Source: Microcystis aeruginosa FD4 (GTDB lineage: Bacteria; Cyanobacteriota; Cyanobacteriia; Cyanobacteriales; Microcystaceae). Taken from it: a stretch of DNA of 64,000 nucleotides. The stretch lies in assembly GCF_009792235.1 (NCBI RefSeq), contig NZ_CP046973.1, positions 2,852,001 through 2,916,000 on the forward strand, written 5' to 3'. Made by a program: the position numbers and the translations under genes. The notes below the pieces were generated by a model. That model did no database searches. It saw only the letters and a program-made list of their open reading frames with translations, and had not been told where the DNA came from. Shown one piece after another: positions 48,601 to 56,966 of the stretch (position 1 is its first letter; every line of letters starts with the position of its first letter).

Positions 48601-49464
48601 CAGCTTACGGGCAAAATTCAGTTTGGTAACGGACGCAACGGGCTGATTCCGCCTCTGGGAACTGGTAATCTAAGGATAGCGCGGTATCAGACAGGCGGCG
48701 GTGAAGCGGGGAATAAACCTGTTGATAGTATTGTGCAACTGAAAACCACAGTTCCCTACATCGAGAAAGTAACCAACTTACAAGCGGCGGTGGGTGGTAC
48801 AGAAGCAGAGACCCTGGAATCCCTGCGCGATCGCCTCCCTGGAACCATCCGCCACGGCGATCGCGCCGTCACCCTAGAAGATTACGAAGACTTAGCCAAA
48901 CTGGCTTCCCCAGAGGTAGTGCGGGCGAAATGCGTTCCCTTACGCAATCTGGTTGATGACCCACTGGATCTAAACCCTATCACACCGGGAGATGTTAGCA
49001 TTATTATTGTCTCCCGTTCCACCGAGATTAAACCCTTGTCTAGTATAGGACTGCTCAACCGCGTCCAAGACTACTTGGAAACCTATGGGATTCCTACTGC
49101 CAATATCGCCGTAGTTGGACCTTTGTATCTCAGCGTGAGTGTCACCGCAGATATTGCCCTCACCTCTCTAGAAGGAGCAAGTGCAGTTGAGGGGGCGGTC
49201 AATCAAACTCTTACTCGCTTCTTACATCCCCTCACCGGTGGCTTAGATGGCAAGGGTTGGGACTTTGGTCGCAAACCGCACAATTCAGACTTCTACGCCC
49301 TGCTGGAATCTGTCTCCGGTGTGGACTATATCCGCTCTCTCAAGGTAGATCCCCCGGAAGATCTAGAAAGTTTGTCAGAGGAGGTGAAACAAGTAATGAA
49401 AACAAATCGCTTTTTAGTTTACTCCGGCAAGCATACTGTTAACCTGTTTTTTGAGAAATCCTGA
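45649..49464 (+). CDS. Baseplate J-like protein (large, Afp11/Pvc11-like)
   Basis: A 1,271-residue baseplate wedge protein. The N-terminus (LLKYAPTWREDEIEPVTGKR, RFAEIIIERLNQVPDKNFLA, FLDLLGASRLPPQAARTPLT) is shared with gp6/BaseplateJ proteins. The central 700 residues are beta-rich inserts (YYWDGKDW-like phrases such as WFYWDGKDWHPLSAQLKN, VWLSWQYWNGQAWSKLTVED). The C-terminus carries the J core: ESLRDRLPGTIRHGDRAVTL, EDYEDLAKLASPEVVRAKCV, FLHPLTGGLDGKGWDFGRKP. It forms the ring around the hub with the next gene's product. Confidence 0.93.
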   Translation: MVKSAPKIDKRTATEITQQLQELLLKYAPTWREDEIEPVTGKRLPKKGTISAALIGTFARFAEIIIERLNQVPDKNFLAFLDLLGASRLPPQAARTPLTFSLAAGSTVDVVVPVGTQVAAPPAEGEKAPVIFETEAELVVTAAQLTSVFVQEPQQDTWSDRTAWLTTGTSTAGFVFHGDAGVEHSLYLACDDLFTLPVAKTALLTIQSEDAQKLAELPLTWFYWDGKDWHPLSAQLKNIISGLTVTVNPQLSRTVIISPGEAVDNQGQKIKLNNPQQVNLPENYRNQTVFLTISYDLENPNTPRISTLLEAEANQYPLGVYLRLARLAIDPEGQISQLVSNTSENNQSWQVSIPNFPVPVKQIINGVEASWLKVALNQSLIPGSPPLPKIQRITAGVSVTQSNLLPDLGFTNSSPLDLTKDFFPFGENPRLSDTLYLASQEVLAKAGARITVNIALNETVPVNSENEVELAFDAWDGKAWQPLLVTPSSPATAKFTQSGSITFTLPNQIGLGEVNSKTNYWIRVRIVRGNYGTGTSSQPPTFTTLRQEIRENTEQIIVNSSRGFMPGDRIQIATGTNTQEVRTIGVVNTSNNSLTLTEALQSPHPVGTGVWLISNTLSPPLLKSLTLSYTYDATQSLSACQTYNNFTYIQQKEQPFIPFEALTESHPSLYLGFTLPPTRSNFPNRPLSLFVSLADLKYGEKFIPLSPPYSRQVGTTGRVTHPLWVTNDTDQSVTWRVEISGNNWETTISEAGTSITLAPGETKSLKVQITIPEDLNQENRDIAFVRLSRPDTFATIYTATLETFVADQLPPRSPVWLSWQYWNGQAWSKLTVEDGSENFTLSGLIKFLVPADCQTKAEFDLWERYWLRVQWETGDYLIEPRIINLALNTTFASQTITIVKEILGSSNGSENQIFQTTRFPVLQNPQLEVREPEKPSELELERLKLQGNSNPITPIPNSREVWVQWQQVADFYGSSSRDRHYVLDQLTGKIQFGNGRNGLIPPLGTGNLRIARYQTGGGEAGNKPVDSIVQLKTTVPYIEKVTNLQAAVGGTEAETLESLRDRLPGTIRHGDRAVTLEDYEDLAKLASPEVVRAKCVPLRNLVDDPLDLNPITPGDVSIIIVSRSTEIKPLSSIGLLNRVQDYLETYGIPTANIAVVGPLYLSVSVTADIALTSLEGASAVEGAVNQTLTRFLHPLTGGLDGKGWDFGRKPHNSDFYALLESVSGVDYIRSLKVDPPEDLESLSEEVKQVMKTNRFLVYSGKHTVNLFFEKS

Positions 49465-49473
49465 GAAGTCAAT

Positions 49474-50403
49474 ATGCCGCTAGAATTACCTAACCTAGAT
49501 GACCGCAGCTATGAGGATCTGGTGCAAGAGGCTCTCAGCCTGATTCCTAGCTACGCACCGGACTGGACAAATTATAATCCCTCCGATCCAGGCATAACCC
49601 TGATTGAGTTGTTTGCCTACCTCAGCGAACTGTTGATTTATCGGCTCAACCGGGTGACAGATACCAATCAATACGCTTTCTTGAAACTGCTGAATGGGCG
49701 AGATTGGCAGCCTTCACCGCAGAAAACCCTGAATGAAGAAATTCGAGAAACTGTGCTTAAGCTGCGGCAGTCAGAACGTGCCGTCACCTGCAAGGACTTT
49801 GAAAACCTAGCTTTAGCAGCAGACTCAAAGATAGCCCGTACTCGCTGCCTTCCCCGACGCAATCTAGTCTCAGAAAACCCGTTAAAGCCAGAAAAAAGAC
49901 CCGGACATATCAGTGTGGTGATTGTTCCCTATGCCCCACCAGAAACTTTAAAACCCCAGCCGACAGAAGAACTAATTCAGAAAGTAACTAAATACCTCGA
50001 ACCTCGACGGCTGTTAACTACAAGAGTACACGTAGTTGCACCGCGATATGTTGAGGTGGGAGTGCGGCTGACTCTACATCTTAACCGTGATGTCCGGGAA
50101 GCAGATATTCGTCCCAAAGCGATCACTATCTTGCAAAAGTTCCTCCATCCCCTGACAGGAGGTACAGACGGCAAAGGCTGGCCTTTTGGTCGAAATGTTT
50201 ATGTTTCAGAAATTTACGAGTTACTTGACAAATTGGAGGGAATAGATTTTGTAACTGCTACCAACAAACAAGAAGAACTAACAGTAAGTGACCCTGACCG
50301 TTTGTTGCGAGACAATGGTAAACTGATAGCGATCAAAATTCAGCCAGAAGAAATTGTTGTTCCAGGTACTATCGCTCTGAAATTTGAGTCTCCCGTAAAG
50401 TAA
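49474..50403 (+). CDS. Baseplate J-like protein, short paralogue
   Basis: A 309-residue protein. It opens DDRSYEDLVQEALSLIPSYA and NPSDPGITLIELFAYLSELL, like the large J protein's start, then jumps to the same C-terminal core: SERAVTCKDFENLALAADSK, RVHVVAPRYVEVGVRLTLHL, FLHPLTGGTDGKGWPFGRNV. In effect it is the large paralogue without the central inserts. It begins 9 bp after the large gene. The pair probably forms a wedge heterodimer, like gp6 dimers in T4. Confidence 0.9.
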   Translation: MPLELPNLDDRSYEDLVQEALSLIPSYAPDWTNYNPSDPGITLIELFAYLSELLIYRLNRVTDTNQYAFLKLLNGRDWQPSPQKTLNEEIRETVLKLRQSERAVTCKDFENLALAADSKIARTRCLPRRNLVSENPLKPEKRPGHISVVIVPYAPPETLKPQPTEELIQKVTKYLEPRRLLTTRVHVVAPRYVEVGVRLTLHLNRDVREADIRPKAITILQKFLHPLTGGTDGKGWPFGRNVYVSEIYELLDKLEGIDFVTATNKQEELTVSDPDRLLRDNGKLIAIKIQPEEIVVPGTIALKFESPVK

Positions 50404-50428
50404 TCAAGAAATCGGAAGTTGGATTCTC

Positions 50429-51151
50429 ATGCCTAGCACTCCTACCAGAACCCCCAGCAGCCTGCTCGAGTACCTCCCCGCCATTTACCAGGCAGACCCA
50501 TTCCTCGGTCAATTTCTCTTGGCCTTTGAAAAGATACTTTTGGGAATTAAAGATGAAGTTCCCTTCCCTGAAATCGAGAATAACCGCAACTTCCCCCCCA
50601 ATGGCTTAGAAGAAATTATTGCCGGAGTGGCGACTTATTTTGATCCCCAACAAACCCCTGATGAATTTCTCTCTTGGCTGGCGAGTTGGACGGCCCTTAG
50701 CCTGCGAGCAGATGTCAACCCCATTATCCAGCGACAGTTCATTGCCAATATTATTAAACACTATCAATTACGGGGGACAAAGACAAACTTAGAAGAACTG
50801 TTGCGGATTTTTGTTCTGGGTAAACCTAGCGTTATTGAAACCGCAGAGGCAGAATTTCAGATTGGGGTACATTCCACCATCGGGAAAGATACTTATTTGG
50901 GTGGTGGTCCGCCGCACTTTTTTACTGTTACTATCGCTTTAGCAGAAGAATTAAAGAGCAAACCCCAAGAGTTAGCACGACAGTTGGAAATTGCTAATGC
51001 ACTGATTCAACTAGAAAAACCGGCACATACAGATTACAAACTTATACCGATTTATCCCGGAACTATCCAAATCGGCAATAAAGATTCCAGTGTTTTAGGA
51101 ATCAACACTATCCTCGGAACCATGCCCACACAACCAACCACAAGTCCTTAA
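50429..51151 (+). CDS. Tail protein I-like baseplate component
   Basis: A 240-residue protein: PSSLLEYLPAIYQADPFLGQ, FLLAFEKILLGIKDEVPFPE, then FDPQQTPDEFLSWLASWTAL and the family hallmark RQFIANIIKHYQLRGTKTNL. This is the gpI/Afp12-type domain that joins baseplate wedge to fibres. The C-terminus (GPPHFFTVTIALAEELKSKP, IQLEKPAHTDYKLIPIYPG) is also typical. It is directly followed by the large fibre gene. Confidence 0.88.
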   Translation: MPSTPTRTPSSLLEYLPAIYQADPFLGQFLLAFEKILLGIKDEVPFPEIENNRNFPPNGLEEIIAGVATYFDPQQTPDEFLSWLASWTALSLRADVNPIIQRQFIANIIKHYQLRGTKTNLEELLRIFVLGKPSVIETAEAEFQIGVHSTIGKDTYLGGGPPHFFTVTIALAEELKSKPQELARQLEIANALIQLEKPAHTDYKLIPIYPGTIQIGNKDSSVLGINTILGTMPTQPTTSP

Positions 51152-51189
51152 AATTTAGCAAATATCAGGAAATATGGAGATTAGAGATT

Positions 51190-53925
51190 ATGGCAGAGAT
51201 TAAGCGCCCAAATTATTTCACTTCCGAATTTTTGGTAGAAAAAGATTTCATCGACGAACAGACATATCACCGTGATATGCGCTATCGCCACAATCAATTA
51301 CTTCATAGCTGGGGAGTAGTTGATGGATTAATTGTCAGCAAAACTGGTGACAAACAAGTTACCATCAGCCCCGGTATAGCAATTAATAAAGAGGGTAAAG
51401 AAATTATCCTACCCTCTGACCCACCACCGCAACCCCTCAACCTCACTGGGACTGGTGATATATATGTGACGATTGAGTATCAGGATGTCAAAGATGAGGC
51501 TGATAAAGATACCACCAGTGGTGTGACTGATCAATACAGGCGCATTACTGAACGCCCATTAGTCAAAAGCACGACATCACCACCAAGCAATGACGGTACG
51601 CTGATTCTGTTAGCAAAGGTAACACTTGCTAATGATAAGATCGAAGGAAATCCTGACAATTCCGTGCGGACATTCGCCAGTGCCAAAATTGCCTCCGGTA
51701 AGGTGACAATTGACCAACTCGCGGATAATTCGGTTAATGCTGCCAAAATTATTGATGGTTCAGTCGGCACCAATGAACTAGCTAACGGAGCAGTTAACGT
51801 TAACAAATTAGCAGATAATTCGGTTAATGCTGCCAAAATCATTGATGGTTCAGTCGGCACCAATGAACTGGCTAATACAGCAGTTACTGTTGACAAATTA
51901 GCAGATAATTCGGTTAATGCTGCCAAAATCATTGATGGTTCAGTCGGCACCAATGAACTGGCTAATACAGCAGTTACTGTTGACAAATTAGCAGATAATT
52001 CAGTTAATGCTGCCAAAATCATTGATGGTTCAGTCGGCACTAATGAACTAGCTAACGGAGCAGTTAACGTTGACAAATTAGCAGACAATTCAGTTAATGC
52101 TGCCAAAATCATTGATGGTTCAGTCGGCACCAATGAACTAGCTAACGGAGCAGTTAACGTTGACAAATTAGCAGATAATTCAGTTAATGCTGCCAAAATC
52201 ATTGATGGTTCAGTCGGCACTAATGAACTGGCTAATGGCGCAGTTACCGTTGAGAAATTAGCAGATAATTCAGTTAATGCTGCTAAAATTATTGATGGTT
52301 CAGTTGGCACAAATGAACTGGCTAACGTAGCAGTTACTATTGGCAAATTAGCGGATAATTCAGTTAATGCTGCCAAAATCATTGATGGTTCAGTTGGCAC
52401 CAATGAACTGGCTAATACAGCAGTTACCCTTGAGAAATTAGCGGATAATTCAGTTAATGCTGCCAAAATCATTGATGGTTCAGTTGGCACCAATGAACTG
52501 GCTAATACAGCAGTTACCCTTGAGAAATTAGCGGATAATTCAGTTAATGCTGCCAAAATCATTGATGGTTCAGTTGGCACCAATGAACTGGCTAATGGAG
52601 CAGTTAATGCTTACAAATTGTCTCCCTTGCAAGTTCAGGGAGAAGGCTTTCAACGATGCCTCTATACCAATTCTTCCGCTTCTTCCAATGATTTATCTAT
52701 CGCCCCTCTCGCTTACGGGATTCAGAACAGTGCCAACGCATCGACTGCCGCGGTAGGCACTACTTCTAATTTCTCTTATGCCCAAAGTTTTGGGATCTCT
52801 AACAGTGCTAATGCTTCTACTACTGCTTCCGAATACTCGAACGTCTATAGTTACGGACTCTCTAGCTCTGCTAATGCTTCTAGCACTGCTTCCGGTTCTC
52901 AGATAGATAGTAACTATTACGGTACCTACGCCCAGAGTTACGGAGTAAGTGCCTCTGCCAATGCTTCTACCACTGGTAAACTCTCAAATGCTTATAGTTT
53001 CGGAGTTTCTGGCACCGCTTCTGCTACTTCTACAGAGCAATCTGCCATTAGTTACGGAGTTTATGGCAGCGCTTCTGCCAGCCAGGAAAGAGCGCAAACT
53101 TACGGAGTTTATGGTTTTGCCAATGCGGGGCAATCATATTCAAGTTCGCCAGTTTACGGAGTCTTTGCCCAGGGCTATTTTTATAGTCCTAACCCTACTC
53201 AGATCCAGTCCCCAATATACGGGGTCTATGCCAGGAGTGATGTTTATAATGCTACTCAGGTAAACTCCTCAATATACGGGGTCTATGGCGAAGTAAGTGT
53301 CACTGCTACTGAGATCAAATATCCAGTTTACGGGGTCTATGGGTCTGCCTATGCTTCTCAGGCCAATTCCCGAGCCTACGGGGTTTATGCCGCGGCTAAT
53401 AATGGTGTTCCCTTATACGTTGCCGGGAAAGCGATTATTACAGGGGGCGTGTCATCCGGACACATCACAGATCGGTTTATTAATCGCAGCGGACAGCGCT
53501 TGCGAACAGGGGATGTGGTCAAACTGAAAGGGACACCCATCGCCCGCTTTAGTGGCGAAAATAACAGGATTCCCCTTCCCGAAGTCATCCTCTGCGATCA
53601 AGAAAATGACAGCAAAGTCATCGGCATTGTCGATAGCGAAGCCATTCCAGGACCAGAGGTTCCTGACACCCGCATCGGAGCCGACGATCCCACTTTTATC
53701 GAAGATGGGGGCGATTTGTATGTGGTGATTTTAGGTACTTATGCTCACTGTAAGGTGGACGCTACAGAAGCCCCGATTGAAGTGGGTGACTTACTTACCT
53801 CCTCTAACAATCCTGGCCACGCCAAGAAAGCCACCGATCCCAAACTTGGCACCATTATTGGCAAAGCCTTAGAACCGCTGGAGAAAGGAACAGGTTATAT
53901 TGCTGTATTTGTGAATATTCAATAG
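51190..53925 (+). CDS. Large fibre-like protein with ten 30-residue repeats
   Basis: A 911-residue protein. N-terminal anchor: IKRPNYFTSEFLVEKDFIDE, MRYRHNQLLHSWGVVDGLIV, ISPGIAINKEGKEIILPSDP, the usual start of eCIS fibre proteins. Residues 177-474 are ten repeats of LADNSVNAAKIIDGSVGTNE plus ten more residues, likely a trimeric shaft. Next are about 16 YGVxxSANAS / VYGVYGxA motifs (residues 490-740). The C-terminal domain (ITDRFINRSGQRLRTGDVVK, VVILGTYAHCKVDATEAPIE, VGDLLTSSNNPGHAKKATDP) looks like a compact beta head. It may bind the target or, in an intracellular CIS, a host membrane partner. Confidence 0.85.
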   Translation: MAEIKRPNYFTSEFLVEKDFIDEQTYHRDMRYRHNQLLHSWGVVDGLIVSKTGDKQVTISPGIAINKEGKEIILPSDPPPQPLNLTGTGDIYVTIEYQDVKDEADKDTTSGVTDQYRRITERPLVKSTTSPPSNDGTLILLAKVTLANDKIEGNPDNSVRTFASAKIASGKVTIDQLADNSVNAAKIIDGSVGTNELANGAVNVNKLADNSVNAAKIIDGSVGTNELANTAVTVDKLADNSVNAAKIIDGSVGTNELANTAVTVDKLADNSVNAAKIIDGSVGTNELANGAVNVDKLADNSVNAAKIIDGSVGTNELANGAVNVDKLADNSVNAAKIIDGSVGTNELANGAVTVEKLADNSVNAAKIIDGSVGTNELANVAVTIGKLADNSVNAAKIIDGSVGTNELANTAVTLEKLADNSVNAAKIIDGSVGTNELANTAVTLEKLADNSVNAAKIIDGSVGTNELANGAVNAYKLSPLQVQGEGFQRCLYTNSSASSNDLSIAPLAYGIQNSANASTAAVGTTSNFSYAQSFGISNSANASTTASEYSNVYSYGLSSSANASSTASGSQIDSNYYGTYAQSYGVSASANASTTGKLSNAYSFGVSGTASATSTEQSAISYGVYGSASASQERAQTYGVYGFANAGQSYSSSPVYGVFAQGYFYSPNPTQIQSPIYGVYARSDVYNATQVNSSIYGVYGEVSVTATEIKYPVYGVYGSAYASQANSRAYGVYAAANNGVPLYVAGKAIITGGVSSGHITDRFINRSGQRLRTGDVVKLKGTPIARFSGENNRIPLPEVILCDQENDSKVIGIVDSEAIPGPEVPDTRIGADDPTFIEDGGDLYVVILGTYAHCKVDATEAPIEVGDLLTSSNNPGHAKKATDPKLGTIIGKALEPLEKGTGYIAVFVNIQ
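51715..52611 (+). repeat. 90-bp tandem repeats in the fibre gene
   Basis: gataattcrgttaatgctgc recurs with exact 90-bp spacing (e.g. 51814, 51904, 51994, 52084), ten units in all. Units differ mainly at the AVNVDK / AVTVEK / AVTLEK positions, and neighbouring units are most alike, which points to local unit duplication. Confidence 0.93.
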
Positions 53926-53934
53926 GAGGGAATT

Positions 53935-54456
53935 ATGCCTGTAGCATTCTTTCAAGTTCCGCTATCTGTGCAGCCTAAAAGGGGGGCAGCGGCGGAGATT
54001 ATTGTGCCTGAAGTCTTGCGCGATCTCAACTATGGCTTTGTTATTGTTAAAGAGGGAGCAGAAGAAGGGATTGTTCGCGTTGACGCATCCGAAACTGATT
54101 TAGAGAAAATCACAGGGGATGCAAATTGCACAAGACTTGACTCAGAAACCATGAAAGCTCTGTACGATAGTTATCCCCAACCCAAGCTGAAGCAGCAGTA
54201 TCAAACAAAAGTACCCATACCTCAACCTTTGCCAGCAGCAGGGGAAGCTCTGCAACAGGCCATACCTCAACCTCCCCAAGTAGCAGGGGAAGCTATGCAA
54301 CTCCCACCCCCTCAACCTCCCCAAGCAGCAGTTGGGGACAACATTCCAGGACAACAATTCGAGACGGATGAACAAGGCAATCCTGTTGTGATTACCTTGC
54401 AGACAGTCCGCTCAGGATTTTATCTGATTGATGTACCAATTGTAGAAAAACTCTAA
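53935..54456 (+). CDS. Proline-rich eCIS-associated protein, unknown
   Basis: A 173-residue protein: MPVAFFQVPLSVQPKRGAAA and an N-terminal domain of about 85 residues (LNYGFVIVKEGAEEGIVRVD, ANCTRLDSETMKALYDSYPQ). A hinge of repeated IPQPLPAAGEALQQ / PQPPQVAGEAMQL / PQPPQAAVG follows, then a short C-terminal strand region (FETDEQGNPVVITLQTVRSG). RBS taggaggg. It lies between two fibre genes 9 and 18 bp away, so a fibre attachment or accessory role is likely but unproven. Confidence 0.6.
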   Translation: MPVAFFQVPLSVQPKRGAAAEIIVPEVLRDLNYGFVIVKEGAEEGIVRVDASETDLEKITGDANCTRLDSETMKALYDSYPQPKLKQQYQTKVPIPQPLPAAGEALQQAIPQPPQVAGEAMQLPPPQPPQAAVGDNIPGQQFETDEQGNPVVITLQTVRSGFYLIDVPIVEKL

Positions 54457-54474
54457 TACCACAGGAGCAAAATT

Positions 54475-55464
54475 ATGACTTTTCCAATTGATGGCGATCT
54501 CTATGTTACTGGAAAGACTGGACTTGGTATTGAGCAACCCCAAGAAAGATTAGAAGTCGATGGCAAAATTAAAACTACAGATTTACAAGCTAGTGGCACT
54601 GTACAAGCACTCTCCTTTCAAGGGGATGGTTCAAACTTAACTGGAGTCATCAAAAACCTCGACTCAGTGGTTAAAAAAGCCGGAGATATTATGGCAGGTC
54701 CTCTGACGATTCAAGATAACCTGACGGTTAATGGAAATTTCCGCATTAACCAAGGGACACAGTCTAGTTTTGGCAGCCATCTCTACCTTAGCAAAACTGA
54801 TGGTTCGCCCGGTCGTGGGCAGTGGCATATTAACATTGCTCCCAATAATGCCCTCAATTTTGTCGAGTCCGGTATTGCTGACTATCGGTTAGCCATCACA
54901 CCAGGAGGAAATGTCGGCATCGGAACCCCTACTCCAGGTACTCCCCTAGAAATTGTATCCACACAAGATTCCATTCTCAGGCTGCGACAGAATGAATCAG
55001 GACATCCCTGGAACTACATTGAGTGGTGGAACATGAGTTCTAGGCTTTGGTGGAGCGGAACTACACCTAGTAATACTTTTGCCATTGGTACTTATTTAGG
55101 AGGAGGAACGGTACTCAGCCTTTCAACTAATGGTAACGTCATTGGTAAGTTTGTCCAAAGTTCTTCCAAAGAACTAAAAGAAAATATTGGCCTGCTTTGC
55201 CTCCAGGAAGCAGCTCAAATCTTAGCAGGACTCAATCCCGTTAAGTTCAATTACAAAACCGATAGTGACCAACATCAAAATATCGGATTTATCGCTGAAG
55301 ATGTACCGGAATTGTTGGCAACTTCTGATCGAAAAGGAGTGAGCATTATGGACATTGTTGGCGTATTAACAAAAGTCTTGCAAGAGCAACAAAAAACAAT
55401 CTTAGAATTGGCAGAAAAAGTCAAATCTTTAGAAGCAAAAATTCCTAATTGTGATTTGGGATGA
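54475..55464 (+). CDS. Fibre protein with C-terminal peptidase S74 chaperone
   Basis: A 329-residue protein. The N-terminus FPIDGDLYVTGKTGLGIEQP and beta-rich middle (PQERLEVDGKIKTTDLQASG, LTGVIKNL, GNVGIGTPTPGTPLEIV) are typical phage-fibre shaft elements. The C-terminal 110 residues are an S74 intramolecular chaperone: SSKELKENIGLLCLQEAAQI, LNPVKFNYKTDSDQHQNIGF, IAEDVPELLATSDRKG, and a final coiled coil (LTKVLQEQQKTILELAEKVK). The Ser-Lys of SSKELKEN would cut the chaperone off after trimerisation. It is the last structural fibre gene before the accessory cassette. Confidence 0.88.
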   Translation: MTFPIDGDLYVTGKTGLGIEQPQERLEVDGKIKTTDLQASGTVQALSFQGDGSNLTGVIKNLDSVVKKAGDIMAGPLTIQDNLTVNGNFRINQGTQSSFGSHLYLSKTDGSPGRGQWHINIAPNNALNFVESGIADYRLAITPGGNVGIGTPTPGTPLEIVSTQDSILRLRQNESGHPWNYIEWWNMSSRLWWSGTTPSNTFAIGTYLGGGTVLSLSTNGNVIGKFVQSSSKELKENIGLLCLQEAAQILAGLNPVKFNYKTDSDQHQNIGFIAEDVPELLATSDRKGVSIMDIVGVLTKVLQEQQKTILELAEKVKSLEAKIPNCDLG

Positions 55465-55488
55465 GCAGACAGAGTTAAAAAATAAGTA

Positions 55489-55905
55489 ATGGCCGCCAAA
55501 GACTTATTCCATCAAGCTGTGAAACAGGCACTCCTAAAAGAGCAGTGGGTAATTACAGCAGATCCACTGAAAATTAAGATTGAGGGAGTGAGATTTGAGA
55601 TCGATTTAGCAGCAGAAAAGATATTGGCGGCTGAGAAAGAAGAACGCAAAATTGCTGTTGAAATCAAAAGTTTTCTTAATAACTCGGTGCTGACTGATTT
55701 TCATGTTGCCTTGGGGCAGTTTTTAAACTATCGACTTGCCCTACAAATGAGTGAATCGGATAGGATGCTATATCTAGCAGTGCCACTTGATACATTTGAT
55801 TCTTTCTTTCAAGAAAGATTTGTTCAGGAAGCATTAAAAATATATCAAGTCAAGCTGATAGTTTACGAACCACAAAAGGAGATAATTCTTGTATGGAAAG
55901 AATAG
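55489..55905 (+). CDS. xisH: XisH family protein
   Basis: A 138-residue protein: AAKDLFHQAVKQALLKEQWV, DPLKIKIEGVRFEIDLAAEK, RKIAVEIKSFLNNSVLTDFH. The D...E-x-K arrangement (FEIDLAAE, VEIKSF) is a PD-(D/E)XK nuclease-like core. XisH was found as an excision-controlling factor of the fdxN element in heterocyst-forming Anabaena; in unicellular strains its role is unknown, and toxin-antitoxin-like function has been suggested. It overlaps xisI by 13 bp. Confidence 0.9.
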   Translation: MAAKDLFHQAVKQALLKEQWVITADPLKIKIEGVRFEIDLAAEKILAAEKEERKIAVEIKSFLNNSVLTDFHVALGQFLNYRLALQMSESDRMLYLAVPLDTFDSFFQERFVQEALKIYQVKLIVYEPQKEIILVWKE

Positions 55906-56228
55906 ATTATTACCGTCAATGTATCCGTAATATACTCACTGAAAAAGCAGCAAAAGAAGCCGACAATCCAGACATTGAATGTCAATTAATTTTTGACAGA
56001 GAAAATGACCACTACCAGTTACTAGATATAGGCTGGCAGGGGCTGAAAAGAGTTTATAATTGTTTCATACATTTAGATATAAAGGAGGGAAAAATTTGGA
56101 TTCAGCGGAATATGACTGAGACAGATATTGCCAAAGAATTAGTAGAAATGGGTGTATCCAAGGAAGATATTGTCTTGGGTTTGCATCCAAGCTATAAGCG
56201 CCCTTATACAGGCTATGGAGTCGCCTAA
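55893..56228 (+). CDS. xisI: XisI family protein
   Basis: A 111-residue partner of XisH: MERIDYYRQCIRNILTEKAA, ECQLIFDRENDHYQLLDIGW, GLKRVYNCFIHLDIKEGKIW, IQRNMTETDIAKELVEMGVS, KEDIVLGLHPSYKRPYTGYG. The C-terminal P-x-x-R-x-x-TGYGVA is the family hallmark. It is translationally coupled to xisH and probably forms a complex with it. It starts the mobile-looking cassette that separates fibre and ATPase genes. Confidence 0.92.
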   Translation: MERIDYYRQCIRNILTEKAAKEADNPDIECQLIFDRENDHYQLLDIGWQGLKRVYNCFIHLDIKEGKIWIQRNMTETDIAKELVEMGVSKEDIVLGLHPSYKRPYTGYGVA

Positions 56229-56260
56229 GCTGTTCATCATTATAATATAATACAGCAACA

Positions 56261-56306
56261 AAAAAACTCTGTGTCCTCTGTATCTGGTGTGGTGTTTATT
56301 ATTGTG
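56261..56306 (+). repeat. Dispersed repeat (ctctgtgtcctctg unit), copy 1
   Basis: aaaaactctgtgtcctctgt followed by a ggtgtttattat tail. A second copy, in the same orientation, is at 57819-57856. The two copies bracket the nuclease/Uma2/coiled-coil genes, so they may mark the edges of an inserted segment. Confidence 0.7.
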
Positions 56307-56344
56307 TAGAATTTTAATGAAACAATAAAAGGAGGTGAGCGTAA

Positions 56345-56959
56345 ATGGCTTATAGCAATTTCAAATTAGATGAATTAGTAAAGATTTTCAATTTAACCAT
56401 TCAGGAAAACTCTGAATTATTTGATACCATTCCGGAACTAGAGTGTAGTGAACATTTAATAACAACTCTCCAGGAAACAGTCGATTTAGCAGTAGCTATC
56501 AACACCGAAAAAGCTCGTTCTGAAATGATTGTTGTTCCCGTTTTATTAGAGTTGCGAAGGCAATTAAAACACCAAATCAGTCTATTTTCTGGAGTTGATT
56601 TTACTGTAGATTTCAGCCAAAGCTTGAACGGTATTTGCGACTTTATTATCAGTAAAAATCCAGAACAGTTATTTATTCGTCAGCCGATTGTTACAATTGT
56701 CGAAGCGAAAAATGAAAACTTAAACTCAGGATTTGGTCAGTGCATTGCTGAAATGATCGCCGCTCAAATCTTCAATCAAAGAGAAGGTAATGAACTTCCT
56801 GCTATTTACGGAGTAGTGACGACTGGAACCATCTGGAGGTTTTTAAAACTTGTCGGTAAAACAGTTGAGATTGATTTGAGTGAGTATTACATCAAAGACA
56901 TCAACAAAATTTTAGGCATCTTATATCATGCTATCATCAATAAAGAGCCAGGAGAGTAG
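56345..56959 (+). CDS. Predicted PD-(D/E)XK-type restriction endonuclease-like protein
   Basis: A 204-residue protein: MAYSNFKLDELVKIFNLTIQ, then LEELRRQLKHQI-like helix and the core FSQSLNGICDFIISKNPEQL, PIVTIVEAKNENLNSGFGQC, then YGVVTTGTIWRFLKL. The CDF aspartate and the VEAKNE glutamate/lysine match the D...E-x-K nuclease motif. Homologues are common in cyanobacteria as lone genes. A strong RBS (aaaggaggtga) precedes it. Target unknown. Confidence 0.75.
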   Translation: MAYSNFKLDELVKIFNLTIQENSELFDTIPELECSEHLITTLQETVDLAVAINTEKARSEMIVVPVLLELRRQLKHQISLFSGVDFTVDFSQSLNGICDFIISKNPEQLFIRQPIVTIVEAKNENLNSGFGQCIAEMIAAQIFNQREGNELPAIYGVVTTGTIWRFLKLVGKTVEIDLSEYYIKDINKILGILYHAIINKEPGE

Positions 56960-56966
56960 ATGATTT

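Noticed and set aside
51531..52583. 350-codon antisense open frame through the fibre gene
   Set aside because: Shadow of the 90-bp tandem repeats; no independent coding evidence.
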